Positions 1-4,831 are shown, counted from the stretch's first letter. The stretch: 5,752 bases of DNA from an uncultured Alphaproteobacteria bacterium (GCA_900551585.1 URWU01000107.1:1-5752); one strand, 5' to 3'. The notes: generated by a model not told the origin, from the letters alone. Numbers and translations are program-made.

Positions 1-40
1 GACTAAATAGCTTATACAAATACAAATAAACGCTGTTTTT

Positions 41-57
41 AGTTCTTAAATAGAACT
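41..57. repeat. perfect 6-bp inverted repeat
   Basis: AGTTCT (41-46) and AGAACT (52-57) are perfect inverted arms around a 5-base AT loop. A short CTG/CAG pair lies just outside them, offset by a T-run. Neither strand has a clean T-run directly after it, so a terminator role is weak. The function is unknown. Confidence 0.45.
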
Positions 58-104
58 TCAGTTGTAAAAAAACAAAAATTTTTTGCGATTCGGAGTAAAT
101 CTCA

Positions 105-127
105 TCATATAAAAATTTATTATATGA
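105..127. repeat. perfect 8-bp inverted repeat, AT-rich
   Basis: TCATATAA (105-112) and TTATATGA (120-127) are perfect inverted arms around the 7-base loop AAATTTA. An outer AATCT/AGATT pair (98-102 and 136-140) could lengthen the structure imperfectly. It lies about 100 bases past the rlmH stop on the minus strand and could protect or end that transcript. The stem has only one G-C pair, so stability would be low. Confidence 0.45.
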
Positions 128-146
128 GGATAATAAGATTTCAGCT

Positions 147-190
147 TGAAAGTACCGCAGTGTACATAAAAGTACATAAGGACACTTTCA
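147..190. repeat. nested inverted repeats with alternative pairings
   Basis: The outer arms TGAAAGT (147-153) and ACTTTCA (184-190) pair perfectly. Inside them TGTAC (161-165) pairs with GTACA (172-176) around a 6-base loop. A competing pair, AGTGT (159-163) with ACACT (182-186), overlaps both. The structure begins about 40 bases after the rlmH stop codon on the minus strand. There is no following T-run, so it is not a standard intrinsic terminator. It could be a 3'-end structure or a protein-binding site. Confidence 0.45.
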
Positions 191-229
191 TACCGTAAAA
201 TCTGTATGAGCAGGCCATAGGATAAATTT

Positions 230-670
230 TTACTCACGATGATAGGGATGATGAGCAATAATCGTCTGTACCCGATAAATTTGTTCGGCAAGAACGGCAC
301 GCATCAGCATATGCGGCAGGGTTAATTTTCCAAAGGAGAGAAGCAAATCGGCTTTATCGCGGGTTGATTGAAGATGTCCGTCGGCGCCGCCGATTAAAAA
401 ACAAATTTCCGACGTGCCGTTGAGCTGCCAGGCTTCGATTTTTTTGGCTAAATCCAGACTTTTCATATTTTCGCCGCGCTCATCAAGGACAATCACTTTC
501 GCACCTTGCGGAATGGACGACTGCAAAAATTTAGCCTCGTCATTTTGTTCCGAATTGTCTTTTTCTTTGATGATAATCTCCCAGCCGGACCGTTTGACAT
601 ATTCGGCAATCAGCTGCGCTTCAGGAGAATTTTTTTTACATTTACCGATGGCAATAATCAACGCTTTCAT
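230..670 (-). CDS. rlmH: 23S rRNA (pseudouridine1915-N3)-methyltransferase RlmH
   Basis: RlmH is a small SPOUT-class enzyme that uses S-adenosylmethionine to methylate N3 of pseudouridine 1915 in helix 69 of 23S rRNA, acting on assembled ribosomes in the cytoplasm. The 146-residue product is slightly shorter than the usual 155 or so and matches the family along its length. It shows LDERG (62-66), the cofactor-binding FLIGGADG (91-98), LPH (118-120), EQIYR (129-133) and the C-terminal HPYHR (141-145), which belongs to the active site. The ATG is supported by GAGGTG at 676-681, five bases upstream. In related bacteria rlmH directly follows rsfS. Here a plus-strand gene and a terminator separate them, so rlmH must have its own promoter. 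Confidence 0.95.
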   Translation of the reverse strand: MKALIIAIGKCKKNSPEAQLIAEYVKRSGWEIIIKEKDNSEQNDEAKFLQSSIPQGAKVIVLDERGENMKSLDLAKKIEAWQLNGTSEICFLIGGADGHLQSTRDKADLLLSFGKLTLPHMLMRAVLAEQIYRVQTIIAHHPYHRE

Positions 671-693
671 ATCTGCACCTCTACCTTTAATTA

Positions 694-717
694 ATTATAT
701 TTCGCGCCTGTTGTCAA
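694..717 (-). promoter_or_regulatory. possible rlmH promoter
   Basis: On the minus strand a perfect TTGACA (717-712) is followed by a perfect TATAAT (699-694), just upstream of the rlmH ribosome-binding site. The gap of 12 bases is too short for a standard -35/-10 pair, so the two boxes may not work together. At normal spacing (694-689) only the weak TTAATT is found. A promoter is still expected here because rlmH is cut off from rsfS by a terminator and an opposing gene. Confidence 0.35.
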
Positions 718-730
718 CCGGACTTGACAA
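711..730. repeat. inverted repeat TTGTCAA-N6-TTGACAA
   Basis: TTGTCAA (711-717) and TTGACAA (724-730) are perfect 7-bp inverted arms with a 6-base spacer, centred in the region between the divergent rlmH and the 817-1272 gene. Each arm doubles as a -35-like hexamer on its own strand. A regulator binding the repeat could therefore affect both genes, or the symmetry may just be two back-to-back promoters. Confidence 0.5.
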
Positions 731-741
731 TTTTGACAATT
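724..741. repeat. two tandem copies of the 9-mer TTGACAATT
   Basis: TTGACAATT occurs twice without a gap (724-732 and 733-741). The related hexamer TTGGCA starts at 740. Nine-base spacing is close to one helical turn, which would put the copies on nearly the same DNA face. The repeat overlaps the candidate plus-strand -35 box. Confidence 0.6.
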
Positions 742-751
742 GGCATAAATT
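724..751 (+). promoter_or_regulatory. candidate promoter of the 817-1272 gene
   Basis: TTGACA (724-729) and TAAATT (746-751) are separated by 16 bases, giving a perfect -35 and a four-of-six -10 match. The transcript would have a leader of roughly 60 bases. An alternative is TTTACA (764-769) with TATTAT (789-794) at a long 19-base spacing, which would give a leader of about 15 bases. Either fits a plus-strand gene starting at 817. Confidence 0.4.
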
Positions 752-758
752 TATGTCA
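741..758. promoter_or_regulatory. operator-like 18-bp palindrome
   Basis: TGGCATAAATTTATGTCA is an 18-bp quasi-palindrome with eight of nine base pairs matching. Its core CATAAATTTATG (744-755) is a perfect 12-bp palindrome. There is no loop, so it looks like a dimeric-regulator binding site rather than an RNA hairpin. It overlaps the candidate -10 box of the plus-strand gene, a position that would suit repression. No specific regulator family is claimed. Confidence 0.45.
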
Positions 759-816
759 TTCAATTTACAATTCTGGATATATCATACCTATTATAAACCT
801 CAAATTTTATAAAAAA

Positions 817-1272
817 ATGGATTTAATTAAAGAGAAAATTACTTCATGGTGCCGCGGTAATCTGCAAACGATTGACCTCCACAAAACCATGACCTGTGTT
901 CCTTTGAGCTTGTCAACCGTCGACACCCGTATCGAAACTCCTGAACAAGCCGCAAAAGCTTTCGGCCAGATCAGCGGACAACAAGTTGATAAAGAACAAG
1001 TTCTGCGTGCTATTCCGATTTGCAAAGGTCATCCCGGCCCCGATTGGAAACTCGGTACTGTCTTTGTGCTTCCTTTTGAAGATGACGGCTGGCTGTTTGT
1101 TTTTGAAAAAGATTCTGCCGTTGGTTTTCTGGATAAAAATATGTTTGATATCCAAAAAGAAAATTTCAAATGGGAAAAAAGCAGAAAAGCCGGACGGAAA
1201 ATATCATTCCGGCTTGTTGCCACGGTTATAGCCATCATTATCTTTTCGATAATCATCGCTTTGGTTAATTAA
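817..1272 (+). CDS. unrecognised small tail-anchored protein
   Basis: I do not recognise this 151-residue protein. Residues 1-120 look like a soluble cytoplasmic domain with two short beta-like hydrophobic runs (about 81-86 and 92-97) and cysteines at 12, 27 and 69. A basic stretch (KSRKAGRK, 121-128) leads into one hydrophobic helix at about 131-150 that ends one residue before the C-terminus. That arrangement suggests a tail-anchored inner-membrane protein with its N-terminus in the cytoplasm. The frame is open back to a TTG at 724, but that would translate through the promoter, so I prefer the ATG at 817. No clear Shine-Dalgarno precedes it, only an A-rich tract. It opposes rsfS and rlmH and has its own promoter region and terminator. 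The function is unknown. Confidence 0.7.
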   Translation: MDLIKEKITSWCRGNLQTIDLHKTMTCVPLSLSTVDTRIETPEQAAKAFGQISGQQVDKEQVLRAIPICKGHPGPDWKLGTVFVLPFEDDGWLFVFEKDSAVGFLDKNMFDIQKENFKWEKSRKAGRKISFRLVATVIAIIIFSIIIALVN

Positions 1273-1291
1273 ACTTATTAAATCAGAAAAC

Positions 1292-1327
1292 AAAAAGCCT
1301 CGAAGAAACAACCTTCAAGGCTTTTTT
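1292..1327. terminator. bidirectional intrinsic terminator
   Basis: AAAAAGCCT (1292-1300) pairs with AGGCTTTTT (1318-1326). The stem continues past one C-A mismatch through GAAG (1302-1305) with CTTC (1313-1316), closing on a 7-base loop. The A-run on one side and T-run on the other let it work on both strands. It sits between the convergent ends of the 817-1272 gene and rsfS and should stop both transcripts. Confidence 0.85.
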
Positions 1328-1342
1328 GTTTATGTAAATATC

Positions 1343-1720
1343 CTATTTTTCCATCGGACGGATTGTTCCGATTGTGCCCCACATCTTTTCAAGATTATAA
1401 AAATCTCTGACTTCCGGTTTGAAAATATGGACAATCACGTCAAATGCATCAATCAAAATCCAGTCGGCTTTTTCTTCGCCTTCCGACATACTGAAATGAC
1501 CGGCTGCCTTTAGTTTTTCCTGCACCTTTTCAGCTAATGATGCGACATGGCGCTGCGAAGTACCGCTGGCAATAACCATCTGATTGGCAATCGAAGATTT
1601 GCCCTGCAAATCAATAACAACCATATCCTCGGCCTTACCGTCATCTAAAGTATCAACGATAATTTTCAAAATTTTCTCGGCTTCGTCTGCTGCCGGCTCT
1701 GCTGTTGTTTTCTTAATCAA
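1343..1720 (-). CDS. rsfS: ribosomal silencing factor RsfS (Iojap/DUF143 family)
   Basis: RsfS binds ribosomal protein uL14 on the 50S subunit and blocks joining with 30S, lowering translation when nutrients run short. The 125-residue product has the family hallmarks: MVIASGTSQRHV (48-59), WILIDAFDVIVHIF (87-100) and RDFYNLEKMW (105-114). The start is a TTG at 1720. It is chosen because AGGAG lies seven bases upstream, and because residues 13-40 match the usual N-terminal helix and first strand. The obgE stop is only 25 bases upstream, so the two are probably co-transcribed. In many alphaproteobacteria nadD precedes rsfS; here it does not. Transcription should end at the terminator just downstream. 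Confidence 0.95.
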   Translation of the reverse strand: MIKKTTAEPAADEAEKILKIIVDTLDDGKAEDMVVIDLQGKSSIANQMVIASGTSQRHVASLAEKVQEKLKAAGHFSMSEGEEKADWILIDAFDVIVHIFKPEVRDFYNLEKMWGTIGTIRPMEK

Positions 1721-1727
1721 ATTCCAA

Positions 1728-1732
1728 CTCCT
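1728..1732 (-). promoter_or_regulatory. ribosome-binding site that fixes the rsfS TTG start
   Basis: On the minus strand AGGAG (1732-1728) is followed by seven bases and then TTG at 1720. No in-frame ATG or GTG lies between this site and the conserved RsfS domain, so it decides the start. Confidence 0.8.
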
Positions 1733-1745
1733 AACTTCTTAAAAC

Positions 1746-2810
1746 TTAAATCGGCGACCAGGTTTTGGTTTCCGGTTCGTCTGTTTGCGTTGCCTCTTCT
1801 TCGGCTCTGACTTTTTTAAGCCGGTCACGGGTAATATACTTATTTAAATCTAACAGGCAATCAAAAAGTCCCTGTTTTGCGATGGCCGAAATAGCATAAA
1901 CCTTTTTACCGCTGGCTTTTTCCAAAGCCGTAATTTTCTTCTTAATCTCTTTATCAGTCAAAGCATCGCATTTGTTCATTGCAATCACTTCCGGCTTGGT
2001 AACCAGCTTGGCATCATAAAGTTCCAGCTCACGGCGGATTACTTTATAATCCTCGACCACATTTTCGGAAGTGCCGTCAAGCAAGTGCAAAAAGGCAGCG
2101 CAGCGCTCAACATGCTTTAAGAAACGGTCGCCGAGGCCTGTCCCTTCATGCGCCCCTTCAATGATTCCCGGAATATCGGCAATGACCATTTCATAACCGT
2201 CAACCCAAGCGACACCCAGATTCGGATGCAGGGTCGTAAAAGGATAATCGGCAATTTTCGGGCGAGCCGAAGTCACAACCGACAAAAAAGTCGATTTTCC
2301 GGCATTAGGCAAACCCAGCAGACCGACATCGGCAATCACTTTTAAGCGCAGCCACAGCCATTTTTCCTCACCCGGCCAACCGGGCTCGGCATAACGCGGC
2401 GCCTGATTCGTCGATGATTTAAACTGCGCGTTGCCGCGGCCGCCGTCACCGCCTTTGGCAATCATAAACATCTGGCCGGGCGTGACCATGTCAACAATGA
2501 CCGTCTCGCCGTCTTCTGCCAAAATCTCGGTTCCGACCGGAACTTTGATGATAATATCATCGCCTTTCGGGCCGGTTTTGTCCGAACCGCTGCCGTTATA
2601 ACCTTTATGGGCCTTAAAATGCTGCTGATAGCGAAAATCAATTAACGTATTGAGGTTTTCAACGGCCTCAAAATAAATGCTGCCGCCTTTACCGCCGTCA
2701 CCACCGTTCGGACCGCCGAATTCAATATATTTCTCACGGCGAAACGACACGCAGCCGGCACCGCCGTCGCCTGATTTTACAAATATTTTAGCCTGATCCA
2801 AAAACTTCAT
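1746..2810 (-). CDS. obgE: Obg-family GTPase ObgE/CgtA
   Basis: ObgE is a GTPase that binds the 50S subunit, helps its late assembly and links it to ppGpp and growth control. The 354-residue product is of ordinary length for the group. Residues 1-158 form the glycine-rich Obg fold (repeated GGDGG-type motifs at 32-43 and 119-126). The G domain follows, with G1 GLPNAGKST (166-174), switch-I threonines 192-193, G3 DIPG (212-215), G4 NKCD (279-282) and G5 SA (308-309). The last 25 residues are an acidic, probably disordered tail, and there is no large C-terminal OCT domain. The ATG at 2810 begins the conserved MKFLDQAKIF segment, but no clear Shine-Dalgarno precedes it. It lies 95 bases past rpmA, beyond a GC hairpin, and 25 bases before rsfS. 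Confidence 0.97.
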   Translation of the reverse strand: MKFLDQAKIFVKSGDGGAGCVSFRREKYIEFGGPNGGDGGKGGSIYFEAVENLNTLIDFRYQQHFKAHKGYNGSGSDKTGPKGDDIIIKVPVGTEILAEDGETVIVDMVTPGQMFMIAKGGDGGRGNAQFKSSTNQAPRYAEPGWPGEEKWLWLRLKVIADVGLLGLPNAGKSTFLSVVTSARPKIADYPFTTLHPNLGVAWVDGYEMVIADIPGIIEGAHEGTGLGDRFLKHVERCAAFLHLLDGTSENVVEDYKVIRRELELYDAKLVTKPEVIAMNKCDALTDKEIKKKITALEKASGKKVYAISAIAKQGLFDCLLDLNKYITRDRLKKVRAEEEATQTDEPETKTWSPI

Positions 2811-2858
2811 GATTTTATACTTTTATAAAACTGATTACACTATCATATAATAAACGAA

Positions 2859-2878
2859 AGGGGGATTAAACACCCCCT
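2859..2878 (-). terminator. possible attenuator between rpmA and obgE
   Basis: AGGGGG (2859-2864) pairs with CCCCCT (2873-2878) around an 8-base AT loop. On the minus strand the stem is followed by TTTCGTTTATT, an interrupted T-rich tract. This resembles a leaky intrinsic terminator that would let some transcripts from the ribosomal protein genes read on into obgE. It could instead be a processing site or mRNA stabiliser. Confidence 0.45.
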
Positions 2879-2905
2879 CCGCCAAAACTTTAATGTTTCT
2901 AAAAA

Positions 2906-3160
2906 TTACTCGGTAACAACTGAAACAACAGTCTTGTCGCCGGCTTTTTTAGAAAATTCAACTTTACCTTCGGCAACTGCGAAGATAGTGTGATCTTTAC
3001 CCATAGCAACATTATTACCCGGGTGGTAAACAGTACCACGTTGACGAATAATGATATTTCCGGGGATAACAGCTTCACCGCCGAATTTCTTAACGCCTAA
3101 ACGACGACCTTCGGAGTCACGTCCGTTGTTAGAACTACCGCCTGACTTTTTATGTGCCAT
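2906..3160 (-). CDS. rpmA: 50S ribosomal protein L27 (bL27)
   Basis: bL27 is a structural protein of the large subunit whose flexible N-terminus reaches toward the peptidyl transferase centre. The 84-residue product starts MAHKKSGGSSNNGRDS, the uncleaved proteobacterial form without the Firmicutes N-terminal extension, and carries the family signature GNIIIRQRG (34-42). The ATG at 3160 has AAGGGAG about eight bases upstream. It follows rplU after a 24-base gap, the usual pairing, and should share the rplU transcript. Confidence 0.98.
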   Translation of the reverse strand: MAHKKSGGSSNNGRDSEGRRLGVKKFGGEAVIPGNIIIRQRGTVYHPGNNVAMGKDHTIFAVAEGKVEFSKKAGDKTVVSVVTE

Positions 3161-3184
3161 AACTAAATTCTCCCTTAATCTCTA

Positions 3185-3487
3185 CTATTTGCCACAAACA
3201 TCAGTAATTTTTACTAATGTAATGTTTTGTCTGTGACCATTCTTACGACGATAGTTTTGTCTTCTTTTCTTTTTGAAAACGATAACTTTAGCGTCTTTGG
3301 CTTGTTTCAAAATGGTAGCTTTAACAGAAGCACCGGCAACCAGAGGAGTACCAATGGTTTCATTGCAAGCTAAAACTTCGTTAAAGATTACTTCGCTACC
3401 TTCTTCGCCGGCGATTTTTTCAATTTTTACAACATCACCAGATGTTACTTTATATTGTTTTCCGCCTGTTTTAATTACTGCGTACAT
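3185..3487 (-). CDS. rplU: 50S ribosomal protein L21 (bL21)
   Basis: bL21 binds 23S rRNA in the large subunit. The 100-residue length is standard. The N-terminal YAVIKTGGKQYKV (2-14) and the basic rRNA-binding segment at 67-87 (KVIVFKKKRRQNYR with RKNGHRQ) are diagnostic. The ATG at 3487 is preceded by AGGTGA about six bases upstream. It is the first gene of the minus-strand ribosome block and follows a strong promoter. Confidence 0.98.
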   Translation of the reverse strand: MYAVIKTGGKQYKVTSGDVVKIEKIAGEEGSEVIFNEVLACNETIGTPLVAGASVKATILKQAKDAKVIVFKKKRRQNYRRKNGHRQNITLVKITDVCGK

Positions 3488-3533
3488 TTTTATTCACCTA
3501 ATTTCATTATTTTAAACATAAAACGTTGTTTGC

Positions 3534-3561
3534 AATATACATAAGTTTTTTAAGCTGTCAA
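3534..3561 (-). promoter_or_regulatory. promoter of the rplU-rpmA transcript
   Basis: On the minus strand a perfect TTGACA (3561-3556) is followed after 16 bases by TATATT (3539-3534). This is the best sigma-70-type match in the window. It would give a leader of roughly 40 bases before rplU, and a strong promoter suits ribosomal protein genes. Confidence 0.75.
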
Positions 3562-3572
3562 TAAGAATCTAT

Positions 3573-3609
3573 AGAAAAAATTAACAATTTGCTCACTTTT
3601 TGAGGGAGC
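3573..3609 (-). terminator. weak candidate terminator after the nuclease gene
   Basis: Next to the nuclease stop codon, GCTC (3591-3594) can pair with GAGC (3606-3609), or CTCA (3592-3595) with TGAG (3601-3604). The T-run that would complete a terminator (3573-3578 on the minus strand) comes more than ten bases later. The stem is short and the spacing poor, so termination here may be inefficient and nuclease transcripts may run into rplU. Confidence 0.25.
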
Positions 3610-4077
3610 TTACTGTTTTTTATGCAGGATACGGTATAACTCGGGCTTCATGAACCGCCCCTGCCAAATTCCGCGTTTTTTCTTCTTGGCTTCTTTTTCA
3701 GCCTGATCATAATCATTCGTGTAGCGTTTATACGCCACTGCCCAGCCGATTTCAACCATTTTTTTGTTAATATTGATACCGTTGCTCTCACAAACCGCCA
3801 CTTCGCGTTTATATTTGTCCCGCACCAGCGTTTTGCATTGCAAATCAGGGCCGGCCAGTTGTCTCAAAGCTTTTAAAGCCTCCTGTCCGCACTCATATTC
3901 CTGACCGTTCCCATCATAACAAAGCTGATGATACTCGGGCGCATCTATTCCCGAAAGACGGATTTCACGCTTATCAATAAAAATACTGTCACCGTCAACC
4001 ACCTTGATTTTGGCCTGTGCCACGGAAGCAATCAACAGCAGCATGAACGGTAAATATTTGAATTGTCGCATTTTCAT
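3610..4077 (-). CDS. secreted thermonuclease-like (SNase-fold) protein
   Basis: This is a staphylococcal-nuclease-family protein, expected to be a calcium-dependent phosphodiesterase cutting DNA or RNA outside the cytoplasm. From the ATG at 4077 it has 155 residues. Residues 1-22 form a signal peptide (MKMR, hydrophobic core, then SVAQA with cleavage after Ala22). The SNase domain follows, with VDGDSI (27-32), IRLSGIDAPE (39-48) and YKREVAVC (89-96). Asp28, Arg40, Asp45, Glu48 and Arg91 correspond to the family's metal-binding and catalytic residues. Four cysteines (53, 63, 81, 96) could form disulphides in the periplasm. The frame is open up to an ATG at 4128, but that start would put 17 residues before the signal peptide and lies at the likely transcription start. 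Position 4071 is an equally possible ATG. The substrate is unknown. Confidence 0.88.
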   Translation of the reverse strand: MKMRQFKYLPFMLLLIASVAQAKIKVVDGDSIFIDKREIRLSGIDAPEYHQLCYDGNGQEYECGQEALKALRQLAGPDLQCKTLVRDKYKREVAVCESNGININKKMVEIGWAVAYKRYTNDYDQAEKEAKKKKRGIWQGRFMKPELYRILHKKQ

Positions 4078-4087
4078 GATTATTGTC

Positions 4088-4116
4088 TTTACAAAATTTA
4101 TTATCCGGACTATTTT
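4088..4116 (+). promoter_or_regulatory. candidate promoter of the carbonic anhydrase gene
   Basis: TTTACA (4088-4093) and TATTTT (4111-4116) are separated by the ideal 17 bases. The leader would be about 27 bases. The promoter lies just upstream of the preferred nuclease start, so the divergent transcription units overlap. Confidence 0.45.
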
Positions 4117-4130
4117 TCGTCCCGGCATTA

Positions 4131-4157
4131 ATTATAAAGAGTATCAAATATGGTCAA
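4131..4157 (-). promoter_or_regulatory. candidate promoter of the nuclease gene
   Basis: On the minus strand TTGACC (4157-4152) and a perfect TATAAT (4136-4131) are 15 bases apart, slightly short. The -35 box lies within the first codons of the carbonic anhydrase gene. Transcription would start near 4125, which supports a nuclease start at 4077 or 4071 rather than 4128. Confidence 0.45.
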
Positions 4158-4755
4158 AATTGCAACTTTGTTAGACGGTTATCAGAACTTTTATCAAAAA
4201 TATTTTATCGAAAACCCCGAAGTTTATGAGAAACTCGTCAAAGACGGCCAGTCTCCGAAAACGCTGGTCATTGCCTGCAGCGATTCCCGCGTTGACCCGT
4301 CAATTTTACTGGATACCAAACCGGGAGACATTTTTGTCATCCGCAACGTTGCCAATCTGGTGCCCCCTTTTGAAAGCGATTTCGGCGGTTGTCACGGAAC
4401 CTCGGCGGCGATTGAATATGCCGTTAACCACCTCAAAGTTGAGAACATCATCATCTTAGGGCACAGCGACTGCGGCGGCATCAAAGCCTTAATCAGCGAT
4501 CATCACAATGACCACACTTTTATTGACAACTGGCTGACCGTTGCCCATAACGCCAAACAGGCAGCCCTGAAAACCGCACATAACGAGAGCCACAGCTGCG
4601 AACTCTGCGAAAAAGAATCTATCCGCATTTCCGTCAACAACCTGGCTACTTTTCCTTTCGTTAAAGAGAAAATCGACCGCGGCGAACTGACCATTCACGG
4701 CTGGTACTTCAACCTGAAGACCGGATCAATTGAAATTGTGACAATAAATAACTAA
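4150..4755 (+). CDS. beta-class carbonic anhydrase
   Basis: This zinc enzyme interconverts carbon dioxide and bicarbonate in the cytoplasm, supplying bicarbonate for carboxylation or helping pH balance. The 201-residue length is normal for the class. The zinc ligands are visible as Cys43, His105 and Cys108 in ACSDSRVD (42-49) and GHSDCGG (104-110), with the catalytic Asp45-Arg47 pair. FVIRNVAN (62-69) and the late HGWYF (183-187) are also typical. There is no signal peptide. An unusually His/Cys-rich middle section holds His118, His119, His122, His144 and His148, and a Cys-X2-Cys at 150-153. The ATG at 4150 has only a weak AAAGAG upstream. The gene is divergent from the nuclease, with 72 bases between starts. 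Confidence 0.95.
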   Translation: MVKIATLLDGYQNFYQKYFIENPEVYEKLVKDGQSPKTLVIACSDSRVDPSILLDTKPGDIFVIRNVANLVPPFESDFGGCHGTSAAIEYAVNHLKVENIIILGHSDCGGIKALISDHHNDHTFIDNWLTVAHNAKQAALKTAHNESHSCELCEKESIRISVNNLATFPFVKEKIDRGELTIHGWYFNLKTGSIEIVTINN

Positions 4756-4773
4756 AAAATATGTTTAATAACC

Positions 4774-4796
4774 GCAAAAAACTCTTTGTTGTTTGC
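4774..4796 (+). repeat. inverted repeat after the carbonic anhydrase gene
   Basis: GCAAAAAAC (4774-4782) pairs with GTTGTTTGC (4788-4796) around the loop TCTTT, with eight of nine pairs. It lies 18 bases past the carbonic anhydrase stop. There is no T-run after the stem, so it is not a standard terminator, though it could mark a 3' end. It overlaps the next inverted repeat by three bases, so the two cannot form together. Confidence 0.45.
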
Positions 4797-4808
4797 CAAT
4801 CTTTGGCA
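4794..4808 (+). repeat. inverted repeat TGCCAA-TCT-TTGGCA
   Basis: TGCCAA (4794-4799) and TTGGCA (4803-4808) are perfect 6-bp arms with a 3-base spacer, about 40 bases before the lipoprotein gene. The right arm is also a four-of-six -35 box, with TTTAAA (4825-4830) 16 bases further on. It may be an operator at the lipoprotein promoter or a small RNA hairpin. Confidence 0.45.
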
Positions 4809-4831
4809 TAAGATAGCGATATATTTTAAAT

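Larger units (their letters stand above)
1..229. other. non-coding left flank downstream of rlmH
   Basis: No credible coding region, tRNA or known RNA is visible here. A minus-strand reading frame covers 58-300 but overlaps the conserved 3' end of rlmH and has no recognisable protein features, so I treat it as a shadow. The stretch is very AT-rich and holds three inverted repeats, listed separately. It follows the rlmH stop codon on the minus strand, so it probably includes the 3' untranslated region of that transcript, but no textbook GC-stem plus T-run terminator is present. Confidence 0.7.

Noticed and set aside
161..179. Direct repeats of TACATAA as the start of a CRISPR array
   Set aside because: The units are only seven bases, occur twice, and have a four-base gap with no spacer-like sequence.
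58..300. Minus-strand 80-residue frame overlapping the 3' end of rlmH
   Set aside because: It overlaps the conserved C-terminal motif region of rlmH in another frame, is dominated by AT-rich codons and has no recognisable features.
414..812. Plus-strand 132-residue frame opposite rlmH
   Set aside because: It is antisense to the strongly conserved rlmH coding sequence and runs through the divergent promoter region.
724..816. Upstream extension of the 817-1272 gene to a TTG at 724
   Set aside because: It would translate the tandem repeat and the palindrome, which look like promoter and operator DNA, and the added 31 residues look like translated AT-rich intergenic DNA.
4078..4128. Nuclease start at the ATG at 4128
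   Set aside because: It would add 17 residues ahead of a normal signal peptide, has no ribosome-binding site and lies at about the predicted transcription start.
4226..4459. Plus-strand 77-residue frame inside the carbonic anhydrase gene
   Set aside because: It is an out-of-frame shadow of a gene with intact catalytic and zinc-binding motifs.
4804..4817. Sigma-54-like promoter (TGGCA...GC) before the lipoprotein gene
   Set aside because: The GG and GC elements are one base closer than the strict spacing requires, and the -12 TTGC element is not present.
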